From contig CAZRIV010000011.1 of the NCBI GenBank assembly GCA_964600235.1, positions 62,001 through 126,000 of the forward strand: 64,000 nt of DNA. The letters are read 5' to 3'. The number at the start of each line of letters is the position of its first letter. Position 1 is the first letter of the stretch. Below the pieces are notes generated by a model. It was given only the letters and a program-made list of their open reading frames with translations, did not search any database and had not been told where the DNA came from. The stretch is from MWEI01 sp964600235. GTDB lineage: Bacteria; Desulfobacterota; Desulfomonilia; UBA1062. A program made the translations under genes and the position numbers. Positions 31,638 through 40,473 of this stretch are shown piece by piece.

Positions 31638-32732
31638 TCAGCGGCCGTTTACAATCCGGGAGGCACGGACCACCTCCACCCCCTTTTCCTTCAGACGGGG
31701 TACCTCCCTGGCGAGGGCGTTTATGGTGGCGGGATGCGGATGACATATCCCCACTGCCTCGCCCCTAAGTTTGGCCACAGCTACAAGTTCATCAAGCTGG
31801 CCGGATATATACTGATAGTTCTGATCGTTATCAAGGAAGACATCCCGTGCCTGGAAGGGGAGTTCCACATCCGCGGCAACCGCACGGCATACTGTATTGC
31901 CCGTGGTGACGCTGTCGATGAAGAAAATGTCGCGATCCTTGAGCGTGGAAAGCACCTCTTTCATGAGCACCTCGTCCTGGGTGACCACCGAGCCCATGTG
32001 GTTGTTCACGCCCACCGCCATGGGGACCTTCTCAAGCGCATCCAGCAGGATCTTCCTCGCATGCACAGGGGTGGTGTCGTGAAAGATGGCATCGGGTCCG
32101 GGGTTCTTCCCGCTGTTGCCCTCCATGGGCAGGTGGAGCATCACCTCCTTGCCGTGCCTGTGGAGGTAGTCGGCCACCTCTTTGGTTGCGCGTTCATTGG
32201 GCATTACGGAGAAGGTGATATCGGCGTCTATGGAGCAGAGCTTAAGCGCTGACTCCATATCCTGCCCCATGTCATCGATGATGATGGCGATCTGTGCGAG
32301 TTTTTTACCCGCGGCCTTTCGTATGTGAAAAAAGATGTTCCATTCCTTTTCATTGATGATCAGCGCAACCCGTGCGGGCTCTTTCATGTTCACTTCCACG
32401 CCCGGCGCATCACCCAGGGATGAAAAGACCCTTTCTATGCGGGAGGCATCGGGGGCCTTGGAAAATGTCACCTCCACATTCCTTCCCATGATGCGGACCT
32501 GGTCCCTGGGAATGCCCAGGTCGAACAGGCACCCCCTGATGAGGAGATCCTCCCTTACGATGCGGGGCTTGGTGATGGTGATACTCCGGGGAGCCTCTGA
32601 AATTTCCGTGGGCTTGCGGTGTTTCCCGGTCAGGAGGACAATGCCGCTCACGATGATGATGGCGCCGATCAGTACACCGATAACGGCAGTTATGAGGGTC
32701 TTGTTTGCTTTTTTCTTTCTGCTCTTTCTCAT
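31638..32732 (-). CDS. Divergent polysaccharide deacetylase family protein (YibQ-like)
   Basis: The 364-residue protein has a basic N-terminus, one membrane anchor (about residues 12-35, TAVIGVLIGAIIIVSGIVLL) and a periplasmic domain of the divergent polysaccharide deacetylase family. Typical stretches are AQIAIIIDDMGQD, ITFSVMPN, KEVMLHLPME, GVNNHMGS and DIFFIDSVTTG. The family (YibQ in enterobacteria) keeps the NodB-like fold but its substrate is unknown; an envelope polymer such as peptidoglycan is likely. The start at 32732 overlaps the ctpA stop as ATGA, so translation is probably coupled. The order envC-ctpA-yibQ is common in proteobacteria, which supports the assignment. Confidence 0.87.
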   Translation of the reverse strand: MRKSRKKKANKTLITAVIGVLIGAIIIVSGIVLLTGKHRKPTEISEAPRSITITKPRIVREDLLIRGCLFDLGIPRDQVRIMGRNVEVTFSKAPDASRIERVFSSLGDAPGVEVNMKEPARVALIINEKEWNIFFHIRKAAGKKLAQIAIIIDDMGQDMESALKLCSIDADITFSVMPNERATKEVADYLHRHGKEVMLHLPMEGNSGKNPGPDAIFHDTTPVHARKILLDALEKVPMAVGVNNHMGSVVTQDEVLMKEVLSTLKDRDIFFIDSVTTGNTVCRAVAADVELPFQARDVFLDNDQNYQYISGQLDELVAVAKLRGEAVGICHPHPATINALAREVPRLKEKGVEVVRASRIVNGR

Positions 32733-34015
32733 GCTGCCTTCTTGATGCGGTTGAATACCTCCCATGTCTTGAGCATGTCGATACCGTACTTGAGCTGGTA
32801 GTCTTTATCAAGGTTCACGGGGCCGGTCGTGTCTTCAGGTGCTTCTTCCGGCTCCTCTTCCTTAGGCACCAGGTGGGATTTCAGGTCCTTCTCGCGAATA
32901 AAGGTCTGGGCCTTTGAATCCTCTTTGGGGAGCGCCTTCTGGTCGACCACCACGTCAGGCTCGATCCCTTTCGCCTGGATGGACCTTCCCAGCGGCGTGT
33001 AATACCGTGCAATGGTAAGCTTGAGTGCGGACCCGTCGCTCAGGGGCCTGATGGTCTGGACCGACGCCTTGCCGAAGCTTCTTACTCCCACGATGAGGGC
33101 ACGCTTGTTGTCCTGCAGTGCCCCGGAAACGATCTCCGCGGCGCTTGCCGTTCCGCCGTTGATGAGCACGACGATGGGGAAGCCTTCAAAGGTCCCTTCC
33201 TTATGGGCGAGGTACTCGGTACGGTCTTCGGACTGGCGTCCGTCGGTGTAAACAATCTTGCCTCCTGCGAGGAAAAGGTCGCTCACGGCTATGGCCTGGT
33301 CCAGGAGCCCGCCCGGGTCATATCTGAGGTCAAGGACGAGTCCCTTGAGCGGCATCATCTTCTGCATGGCCTTCCGGACAGCCTCCGAGGTATCCACCTG
33401 GAAGTTCCTGATCTTGATGTAGCCGTATCCGGGTTCGATTGTCTGCGAGATGACGCTCTCGATATGGATAATGGCCCTGGTAATGGTCACCTCGATGGGT
33501 TTTTCCTGTGCCTCGCGAAGGATCGTCAGCTTCACCTTGGAACCCTTGGGGCCCCTCAAGAGCTTGACCGCCTCTGCGATGGTCATGTCATTGGTGAGTG
33601 TCGCGTCGATCTTGAGGATCCTGTCCCCGGGACGGATGCCTGCATTGAAAGCCGGTGTGCCATCTATGGGGGTGATGACGGTGAGCTGGTTGTTCCTTAA
33701 GCCCACCTCGATGCCGAGCCCTCCGAAGGAACCGGTCGTGCTGATCTGCATCTCCTTGTAATCTTCCTTGTTGAGGTAGGTGGAATGGGGATCAAGGACC
33801 GAAACCATGCCTTTGATGGCCCCGTCGATAAGTGTTGAAGGCTTCACCTCCTCCACATAATACTTCTGGATCATGTTCAGGCAGTCTGTGAACTTCTGGA
33901 GCTCCGGAAAGATATGTGCAGGTTCGGCATTAAGCGTATCAGTGTGCTGCAGGAGCAAGAAGCCCATGAATCCGGCAACCACAAGTCCCGGTAAAATCCC
34001 TTTCACGTTTCTCAT
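32729..34015 (-). CDS. ctpA: Carboxyl-terminal processing protease (S41)
   Basis: This 428-residue protein is a periplasmic serine protease of the CtpA/Prc family. A signal or anchor segment spans about residues 6-22 (ILPGLVVAGFMGFLLL). A PDZ domain follows (about 85-175, GFGGLGIEVGLRNNQLTV, GIRPGDRILKID), then the S41 catalytic core with RYDPGGLLDQA, NGGTASAAEIVSGALQD (nucleophile Ser in the TASAAE stretch) and RSFGKASVQTI (general-base Lys). The C-terminal tail is charged and proline/glutamate rich. The start is set at ATG 34015, with AAAGGG just upstream; a GTG two codons earlier is less likely. It probably processes envelope or cell-wall hydrolase proteins, in line with the envC and ftsEX neighbours. 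Confidence 0.92.
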   Translation of the reverse strand: MRNVKGILPGLVVAGFMGFLLLQHTDTLNAEPAHIFPELQKFTDCLNMIQKYYVEEVKPSTLIDGAIKGMVSVLDPHSTYLNKEDYKEMQISTTGSFGGLGIEVGLRNNQLTVITPIDGTPAFNAGIRPGDRILKIDATLTNDMTIAEAVKLLRGPKGSKVKLTILREAQEKPIEVTITRAIIHIESVISQTIEPGYGYIKIRNFQVDTSEAVRKAMQKMMPLKGLVLDLRYDPGGLLDQAIAVSDLFLAGGKIVYTDGRQSEDRTEYLAHKEGTFEGFPIVVLINGGTASAAEIVSGALQDNKRALIVGVRSFGKASVQTIRPLSDGSALKLTIARYYTPLGRSIQAKGIEPDVVVDQKALPKEDSKAQTFIREKDLKSHLVPKEEEPEEAPEDTTGPVNLDKDYQLKYGIDMLKTWEVFNRIKKAA

Positions 34016-34093
34016 ACACACCCTTTCTCGTTCATGCTCTTATACAGTACAGAATCGACCTATAGCATATCTGACATGAGGTTAAAATATCCA

Positions 34094-35149
34094 CTATTTC
34101 CTGGAGAGCCATTTGACAGGGTCCTGGGGTTTGTCCTTGTAGCGTATCTCAAAATGCAGGGTTGGCCTCAAAACGTCCCCGCTCTGCCCCACCAGGGCGA
34201 CATCCTCCCGTGCCTCTACGGATTCTCCTATCTTTTTCAAGGGCTTCTGGAGATGACCATAGACGGAATACAGGCCCCCCCCATGATCGATGATCATGGT
34301 ATTCCCGAAGTTGGTAACCCAGTTGTAAAAGACTATCCTGCCTGCATGAATGGTCTTCACCGGAGCACCCTCGTCGGCCTCGATATCGACCCCGTGGGAT
34401 ATGAGGGAATACCCCTGATCCCTCGATATGCCGAACCCCTGCACGATCTTTCCCGACACGGGCCAGGGAAGATCACCCATCTTCTTGTCCATGCCCCTGC
34501 TGGGGGTCTTGGACTTGCGGGCCTGGAGCTCTTTGAGAAGACGCTGTATCTCTTCCTGATAGGACCTCCTCTCTTTGCCCAGTGATGCCAGCAGGACGGA
34601 TTTCTTCTCCCGCTCGGCATTGAGCGACCCGACTTTTCCCTGCAGCACGTTCAGGTTTTCCCTCTGTGCCCTGGATGTCTCATCGAGGCGTCCCTTGGCA
34701 TCAAGGAGCGCCTCGCGAGTCTGTCGGTAACCCACCAGCTCGTCTTTGTTCTTGGAGATGATCGCATCGATATATCCTGAATACTCGGCATGGGTGTAGA
34801 CGATGTCCGCCATGTCAAGGTATGCCCCCTTGTAAAGGCCGATCCATTTCTGTCTCAATGTCCCCTGCGAATCTCTCAGCGCCCGCTGGTAATACCTGAT
34901 CCGGGCTTTCTGCTGGGCGATCTTCTCATTGATCGCCTTGGCCTCGTTCCTGACGGATGCGATCTCGCCCTGCAATACGGAGATGTTCTTGTCAATGCCC
35001 TGAAGGCGCTGCTCCTCGGAGCGGCGCTTGACGTCTATGGCCTTGACCTTTTTGCCAAGCTCCTTCAAGCGGGTTGATTCGTTCTTCGCCAGCGCCGGGG
35101 TGTAAAGAATCGCCAGAATGAGAAGCGCCACGAGGAGCTTCCTAGGCAT
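34094..35149 (-). CDS. envC: EnvC-like murein hydrolase activator with degenerate LytM domain
   Basis: The 351-residue product starts with a signal peptide (KLLVALLILAILYTPALA), then a long coiled coil (about 22-220) and a C-terminal M23/LytM domain (about 240-351). In active M23 peptidases zinc is held by H-x3-D-like and HxH motifs. Here His252 and Asp255 are present, but the HxH motif reads TLH (Thr330, His332), so one ligand is missing. Loss of ligands is the hallmark of EnvC, which activates amidases instead of cutting the wall itself. The coiled coil binds FtsX in known systems, and ftsX is immediately upstream with an 8-base overlap. I start at ATG 35149, which opens the signal peptide. 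Confidence 0.88.
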   Translation of the reverse strand: MPRKLLVALLILAILYTPALAKNESTRLKELGKKVKAIDVKRRSEEQRLQGIDKNISVLQGEIASVRNEAKAINEKIAQQKARIRYYQRALRDSQGTLRQKWIGLYKGAYLDMADIVYTHAEYSGYIDAIISKNKDELVGYRQTREALLDAKGRLDETSRAQRENLNVLQGKVGSLNAEREKKSVLLASLGKERRSYQEEIQRLLKELQARKSKTPSRGMDKKMGDLPWPVSGKIVQGFGISRDQGYSLISHGVDIEADEGAPVKTIHAGRIVFYNWVTNFGNTMIIDHGGGLYSVYGHLQKPLKKIGESVEAREDVALVGQSGDVLRPTLHFEIRYKDKPQDPVKWLSRK

Positions 35150-36011
35150 TGATACTCCTCTTGATGGCAAGCAGCGCGCCCACCATGCTGCAGAAACAGG
35201 CAAAGAAGATCAATCCGGCGGCCTGGCAGTTTTCCATGGGCACCAGGAAGGCCTGTAACGGGGTAAACTGTGTATGCAGATAGCCGATCCCCGCAGAAAT
35301 GGTGGCGAGGGCTGCCAGGGAGCCGAGAATCCCGTACATGCCCGCCTCTATCAGGTATGGGGCATAGGTGTAGAGATAATTGGCCCCGAGCATGCCCATC
35401 ACTTCGATCTGCTGTTTCCTGGAGACGATCCCCACCCGGATGGAAAGGAAGATGACCAGGGCCAGGCATATCAGGACAATGCCGCCCAGTACGGATGCAC
35501 TGATAAGGATGGTATCGAGGGAGCCGGCTATGTATCCGACGAGCCCCTTGCGGTACCTGACATCCTCTATGCCCGGGATCTTTCCGACTGAGAGGGTAAT
35601 CTCACCGACCTTGTCTGCATATTCACGTTTAAGCGTTATCTCAAAGGCATCGGGCAGAATCCCTGGATCCACGCCATCCACCAGGGGGCTCTTGTCTCCG
35701 AGCCATTGCCTCATCTTTTCCAGTCCCTGCTGTCTCGGTATGTACCGCACCTTAGACACTGCTCCCATGGAGCTCAGTTTCTTTTCCAGTTCAGAGATGC
35801 CGGATTGTGGTGTCGAATCTTTCAGGTAAGCGATCATGGAGGCCGAGGCGGCAGGCATGGTGCTTATCCGGTCGGCCACATCGGCAATATACAGGACCAC
35901 CGAGAGCTGACACAGGGCGAACCAGCAGGCTATGAGCGTCAGAAGGCTTCCCCAGGGCCTATGGCGCAATCCCCTTACAATGAGTTTGAGTATGTAATAG
36001 AACCGGATCAT
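35142..36011 (-). CDS. ftsX: Cell division permease-like protein FtsX
   Basis: The 289-residue membrane protein has the FtsX layout: one membrane segment near the N-terminus (about 20-45), a large periplasmic loop (about 45-165, including RYIPRQQGLEKMRQWLGDKS), and three further membrane segments in the C-terminal half (about 168-192, 218-245 and 260-285). With FtsE it forms an ABC-type complex that transmits ATP hydrolysis across the membrane to EnvC and so to septal amidases. It starts directly after the ftsE stop and overlaps envC, so the three are clearly one unit. Confidence 0.92.
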   Translation of the reverse strand: MIRFYYILKLIVRGLRHRPWGSLLTLIACWFALCQLSVVLYIADVADRISTMPAASASMIAYLKDSTPQSGISELEKKLSSMGAVSKVRYIPRQQGLEKMRQWLGDKSPLVDGVDPGILPDAFEITLKREYADKVGEITLSVGKIPGIEDVRYRKGLVGYIAGSLDTILISASVLGGIVLICLALVIFLSIRVGIVSRKQQIEVMGMLGANYLYTYAPYLIEAGMYGILGSLAALATISAGIGYLHTQFTPLQAFLVPMENCQAAGLIFFACFCSMVGALLAIKRSINA

Positions 36012-36671
36012 TTACGTTCCTGAACCCACAACACCCCCGCGATCCATCTGGATGATCCTTGCATAATCCATCAGCGGATCGCCCCTGTGGCTTGCGATGA
36101 TGATGGTCGTCCCTTTTTTGTTGAGCTTCAGGAACACATTCATCATATACCTGGCCATGGCTTCATCGAGACTACCCACGGGCTCGTCCGCAAGGATGAT
36201 GTCCGGATCGTGGATCATGGCCCGCACCAGGGCGAGGCGCTGCCTCTCTCCGCCCGACAGATCCTTCGCCCGTTCATAGACCTTGTGCTGGAGTCCCACC
36301 CACTTGAGCATTCTCCATACCCTTCCCCTGACATAGACCTGGGGCTTGCCCAGGATCTCCAGGATGATGGCGGCATTATTAAAGACAGACCAGTCTTCAA
36401 TGAGCTTGAAATCCTGAAAGACAAAGCCGGTGTGGCGCCTGATGGCCTGGATGTTCGAAGCGCTCAGAGCGTCCAGGTTCCTGCCGAACATGCTGACCGT
36501 TCCCCGGGAAGGGTGCTCCATGCCGAACATGAGCTTCAGCAGGGTGGTCTTGCCTGCCCCGGAAGGCCCCACGATGAAGCACATGTCTCCCTTGTTTATG
36601 TTCAGGGATATATCCCGAACGGCATAGACGGTGTCATGATAGATCTTTGTGACATTATCAAGGATGATCAT
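36012..36671 (-). CDS. ftsE: Cell division ATPase FtsE
   Basis: The 219-residue ABC ATPase has Walker A GPSGAGKTT (about residues 36-44), signature LSGGERQRLALVRAM, Walker B ILADEPVGSLDE and the H-loop region IIASHR. The opening MIILDNVTKIYHDTVYAVRDISLNI is typical of FtsE. It acts at the division site with FtsX. Its stop is adjacent to the ftsX start, and an Xre-family regulator gene precedes it by 68 bases on the same strand. Confidence 0.93.
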   Translation of the reverse strand: MIILDNVTKIYHDTVYAVRDISLNINKGDMCFIVGPSGAGKTTLLKLMFGMEHPSRGTVSMFGRNLDALSASNIQAIRRHTGFVFQDFKLIEDWSVFNNAAIILEILGKPQVYVRGRVWRMLKWVGLQHKVYERAKDLSGGERQRLALVRAMIHDPDIILADEPVGSLDEAMARYMMNVFLKLNKKGTTIIIASHRGDPLMDYARIIQMDRGGVVGSGT

Positions 36672-36739
36672 CTATCTCTTTTTAAGTGATCTTCCGGTTA
36701 TGGTCCCTTCTGAAGCAGCAAGTGAAACGCTTCCTTTGA

Positions 36740-37180
36740 TTATTTCAGGAAACGGCACTTGATCTCAGAGAGAAGGTCTATGTCGGAGCCCACCATATCC
36801 ATGCACCTGCCAAGGGCCGGATAGTCCTCTGTCAACTCGACCGAGTCCAGAAGCATGTAGCGGAGCTCGTCGAGTTCTTTGTCGATGAGCCGCAAGAGCC
36901 TGTTCACATGGATCTCTTCCAGCATGATGTTGCCCTCGGCGTTCTCCCTGTCCTTTGCGCCGGAGCGCTTTTTATCGGGATACATGCAGGCCACGAGCTC
37001 TTCCGGGGTTACCTTGAGTGCCTCGGCGAGTTTGCCCAAAACCTTTCTGCTCGGCCTGACAGGCGGTTCCTGTTCGTAGACGGATACGGTCTTTGCCGAC
37101 ACACCGCTGAGCCCGGCCAGCTTGCCCATGGTCAATCCCTTTGATTTCCGCAGTTCCTTGAACGTCTTCACAAGAACCAT
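36740..37180 (-). CDS. Xre-family helix-turn-helix regulator
   Basis: The 146-residue product has an N-terminal Cro/C1-type helix-turn-helix (about residues 5-65: FKELRKSKGLTMGKLAGLSGVSAKTVSVYEQ...), the usual recognition-helix pattern and a KLAEALKVTPEELV extension. The C-terminal half (about 80-146) is helical and acidic, with no recognised ligand domain, and may mediate dimerisation. It is the first gene of the minus-strand series leading into ftsE and could regulate that operon or itself. The AT-rich region upstream (37181-37300) probably contains its promoter. Palindrome copy E lies about 160 bases upstream of the start. Confidence 0.85.
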   Translation of the reverse strand: MVLVKTFKELRKSKGLTMGKLAGLSGVSAKTVSVYEQEPPVRPSRKVLGKLAEALKVTPEELVACMYPDKKRSGAKDRENAEGNIMLEEIHVNRLLRLIDKELDELRYMLLDSVELTEDYPALGRCMDMVGSDIDLLSEIKCRFLK

Positions 37181-37308
37181 CCCTCCATCAAAAATATAGC
37201 TCAGGACTCAAGAAATCCTTGCTTAGACACTATTTTGCATAAAAAAAACCTTGTGTATAGAATAAACCTCAATAAACAGGCATCGATGCGGAGCCGTCTT
37301 CAATTCAT

Positions 37309-37512
37309 TACAGCGAGAAGGGGATTGTAAAACTTGATCCGTTAAAGCCGGTGATCTTAAAGCCTTCGAGGATTGATTAATCTACCGGTCATTGAAAGGC
37401 TTTAAGATCACCGGCTTTAACGGACCTATGAAAAACAAATCAGTTCACCGCGAATCATCAGTTAATGCACTCTTAAAGCGTACCTGCAGTGCGTGGACAC
37501 ATTCAAGTGCAC
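37309..37512 (+). repeat. Palindromic element copy E
   Basis: The core stem pairs 37338-37364 with 37398-37424 (27 bp, perfect) around a 33-base loop containing GAGGATTGATTAATCTACCGG. The left flank reads GAGAAGGGGATTGTAAAACTTGAT; the right flank begins ACCTATGAAAAACA and continues TTCACCGCGAATCATCAGT, shared with copy C. The far right end (ACATTCAAGTGCACC, 37497-37511) resembles the outer repeats of copies C and F. It occupies most of the 384-base gap between the amidohydrolase and the Xre regulator and forms the left border of the AT-rich island. Confidence 0.8.
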
Positions 37513-37564
37513 CATCCTTTGATTAATAGGGTTTGGCAGACCCGCCAATGTTTCGTGAACAATT

Positions 37565-38653
37565 CTATTGCGTCATTAGAATCGATGAATAGTAATTCTT
37601 TCCCAGTATATTTGTCATTATCTCATCTAACTTCTCATCTGATTTTGCATTTATTGCAGCCTTGTACACAAAATATATACCATAGATCATCCGATTGTAC
37701 AGGGCATCGGATCCCCAGATTAATCTTCTGCTTCCGAGCGTCTCTATCATTGTTTGAATGCTGGCGGGAGATACCCCCGAGGTGTCGAAATAAACCGTCT
37801 TGTGCCGATCCGAAATTTTTTTTATCAATGCGGAATTGAATTTGTTTAATCCATAGTGGCCCAGATGAGCTATTATGATGGGAATATCATACTTATCGAA
37901 TAATTCGCTTTCCCCCTTTTCATTGCAGAAATTTTCCAATAATCCATTTGTGTTGCTTCTCGCAAATTTTGCGTACCGTTTGTCCGAGTAGTGGGTAAAA
38001 TTTGTCGCGCCGCCATGAAATAACAGGTAAAGCTTATTTTCTTCAGCCCATTTATAGATCAGCCTGAGCTTCTCGGCCAGTTCATGCGGATTATCCCGTG
38101 GCTGAGGTTTAAAGTTCTGCAAATTTGGATGGAGTTTGATACCTACAATCTTAAATTCGGTAACATATCGAGTTAATTGTTTTTCTATTGCATGCAGGTC
38201 TGATGAATGGATGTCGATGGACCCCAGGAGAAACATACTTTTCTGGGAATAACGCCTGTGGATATAAGAAGTGGATACCCATGGCTCTACCGGGACGAGA
38301 ACGGCTGAATCAACAAGGGCACATTCCATTTCATCCAGCACCCTGTTTCCTTTTCTCTTGCCATAGAGTGATTCTATCTCCGAAATTACTGCCCGGGGGA
38401 AAAGACGGTGTGCGATCTTCACCAGGGCGTTTGCCGCCTTCCCCGACTCCAGCTTTTCCATCAACGTGGGCCGGAGATAATCATCCGTATAGTCGTTTTC
38501 TGGGGGACATCGATCATTTTCATAATGCACAATACCCATGACATCAAAGGGATGTACGTGGGTATCGACAATTTTCAGATCATGCCGATGCTTGAGCTTG
38601 TTGATGTACGACAGGAACTGATCTGTTATATCATTTTTAGATATCATGATCAT
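37565..38653 (-). CDS. Amidohydrolase-family (TIM-barrel) metal-dependent hydrolase
   Basis: The 362-residue protein belongs to the amidohydrolase-2-like branch of TIM-barrel metallohydrolases. Metal-ligand motifs in order are IVDTHVHPFD (HxH, about residue 32), GIKLHPN (about 165), LLFHGGATNF (about 205), IIAHLGHYG (about 255) and IWGSDALYN (about 305). Such enzymes hydrolyse or decarboxylate small cyclic or carboxylated compounds; the substrate is unknown. Codon use is richer in A/T (many AAT, ATA, TTA) than in flanking genes. It lies downstream of an alpha-oxoamine synthase gene on the same strand, and both are bracketed by palindromic elements E and F, so the pair may have been acquired together. 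Confidence 0.78.
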   Translation of the reverse strand: MIMISKNDITDQFLSYINKLKHRHDLKIVDTHVHPFDVMGIVHYENDRCPPENDYTDDYLRPTLMEKLESGKAANALVKIAHRLFPRAVISEIESLYGKRKGNRVLDEMECALVDSAVLVPVEPWVSTSYIHRRYSQKSMFLLGSIDIHSSDLHAIEKQLTRYVTEFKIVGIKLHPNLQNFKPQPRDNPHELAEKLRLIYKWAEENKLYLLFHGGATNFTHYSDKRYAKFARSNTNGLLENFCNEKGESELFDKYDIPIIIAHLGHYGLNKFNSALIKKISDRHKTVYFDTSGVSPASIQTMIETLGSRRLIWGSDALYNRMIYGIYFVYKAAINAKSDEKLDEIMTNILGKNYYSSILMTQ

Positions 38654-38791
38654 GCCGCCTAGAAGCCCTTAATCCGTGAAGCTTTTGCTCCACCCGTCAA
38701 ACTTCCCCGGGGCCGACTTGAAGCACCATCCCTGCGCTCAAGCCGGCCTGAACCGCTTGGTTCTTAATACCGCCCGCATCAATCAGGCGGG

Positions 38792-40075
38792 TTAATTATT
38801 CACCGCCAGTTTTCCGGGTTTGTTTCTCGCTTCTTCGATCCTTGCTGAAATTGCATCCATGCTGTCACACAGATAATCCAACTGCTCCTTGGTATGATAT
38901 GCAGTCGGGATAATGCGGATTATGGACTTGCCCAGGGGAATGGCAGGGTAGGAAACCGGCGCCGCCCATACCCCGTGAGCATACCTGAGCTCATTTGCAA
39001 AAATAAACCCGGCAAGGTCGGGGAAAGTGATCGGGGTGATCGGGGTCATGGTTATCCCGATATCATATCCCGACTTTCTTAACCGGTTTTGAAGGTATTG
39101 GGCATTTTCATGAACCCTGTTTCTGAGATCATGACTCTTCTCAACGATATCTATTGATTTCAGGGTTACGGCTGCCAGGGCGGCCGGTTGAGCCTTTGTA
39201 AACAGATTCGTGTAGGACGTATAGCGCAGATAATCGATGACGGACCTGTCAGAGGCGATAAACCCGCCCTTGCTTCCAAATGCCTTGCTGAATGTACCTG
39301 CATGAATATCGATTCGATCCTCCAACCCCAGCACCTCCGCAACACCCCGCCCGTATTCTCCGAATACCCCGTTGCCATGGGCGTCATCTACGAGCAGTCG
39401 TGCACCGTACTTGTCTTTCAGGTCACATATCTCACGCAAGGGCGCTATAGTGCCGGTCATACTGTAAACACCATCAACAACGATTAATTTCGCAATTTTC
39501 GGATCGGCTTTTTTGAGTATGTGTTCAAGTTCGTTCAAATCGTTGTGCTTGAATGTCCTGATCTGGGTTCCGGATATCTTTGCGCCGCAGTAGAGGCTTG
39601 CATGTGCAAACTGGTCCAGGATGGTCATCTCGTCTTTTGATGTCAACGCCGAGACCGCACCGATCATGGCATTGGCGCCTGTTGCAAAGCTCAACCCTGC
39701 CTCGGTTTTTTTAAACGTTGCGACCCTCCTGTCCAGTTCAGAATGTACCTCCGTTGATCCGGTCAGCAACCGGGATCCCATGGGCGTTCCGATACCGAAC
39801 TGTTCTACGTACTCAGCTGCCACCCTCCGTAGTTCAGGGTGCCTGCTCATGCCGAGATAATCGTTCGTGCTGAATTGCAGCCATTCCCTGCTGCCGTCGG
39901 TAATGAGAGGGCCACCATTGTCTATGGGCGAATCGCCGTAAAGAACCTTATACCCCCAGTGCTCAAAAAGATCGTAATCTCTATACCAGTCAATATTCAT
40001 GTCATGAAAAAACTGTTTCCCGTAACCTTCCATCCCCTCCTTAAATTGAACACACTTGTCGAATACGTCTGCCAT
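38792..40075 (-). CDS. Alpha-oxoamine synthase family PLP enzyme
   Basis: The 427-residue enzyme belongs to the alpha-oxoamine synthases (5-aminolevulinate, 8-amino-7-oxononanoate, 2-amino-3-ketobutyrate and serine palmitoyl synthases, and CqsA-type signal synthases). These condense an amino acid with an acyl-CoA and release CO2. Family motifs: STNDYLGMSRHPELRRVA, GSRLLTGSTEVHSELDRRVA, LLVDDAHGNGVFGEYGRG and the PLP lysine in AGTFSKAFGSKGGF. An N-terminal extension of about 60 residues precedes the core. No biotin or heme genes are nearby, so a biosynthetic role in those pathways is not supported. The amidohydrolase downstream suggests a two-step route to a small molecule or signal; that is inference. 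Confidence 0.82.
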   Translation of the reverse strand: MADVFDKCVQFKEGMEGYGKQFFHDMNIDWYRDYDLFEHWGYKVLYGDSPIDNGGPLITDGSREWLQFSTNDYLGMSRHPELRRVAAEYVEQFGIGTPMGSRLLTGSTEVHSELDRRVATFKKTEAGLSFATGANAMIGAVSALTSKDEMTILDQFAHASLYCGAKISGTQIRTFKHNDLNELEHILKKADPKIAKLIVVDGVYSMTGTIAPLREICDLKDKYGARLLVDDAHGNGVFGEYGRGVAEVLGLEDRIDIHAGTFSKAFGSKGGFIASDRSVIDYLRYTSYTNLFTKAQPAALAAVTLKSIDIVEKSHDLRNRVHENAQYLQNRLRKSGYDIGITMTPITPITFPDLAGFIFANELRYAHGVWAAPVSYPAIPLGKSIIRIIPTAYHTKEQLDYLCDSMDAISARIEEARNKPGKLAVNN

Positions 40076-40473
40076 AGTTCTTCCTCCTGTTTATATTTAA
40101 TTGCATTTTATTGTTCTTGATTATCGATAACGCTGGATGGGCTTATGACGAGAGACTTCACGCCCTGACCTCCATCCCAACATTACATTTCAAGTGATCG
40201 GTTTATCGTCTCGTGACAAATTTAATTATATTTCATTTCATTATAACCCTGTATCTCCAGCACAACGCTTTGTGTATCAACATTATTTATCTTCTATTTT
40301 TACTGCGTGATTGATGCACTTAAATATACAGCGTTATAATATCCTCTGTGCTTTTGCTGGATTTATATGAAACAGGTTTAAACGTCAATCTATTATTTGG
40401 TCCGGACTCCGGGGCCGCATCTCAAGACACCCTCAGGATGCCATGCAGTTTCTCAGGAGGCTTTTTAAACCCG
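40076..40473. other. AT-rich intergenic region before palindrome F
   Basis: About 400 bases upstream of the alpha-oxoamine synthase, with long A/T-rich stretches between 40200 and 40390 (for example ATTATATTTCATTTC). I see no gene. The region most likely carries the promoter of the minus-strand island genes and, further right with the palindrome, separates them from the flagellar genes. Confidence 0.45.
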
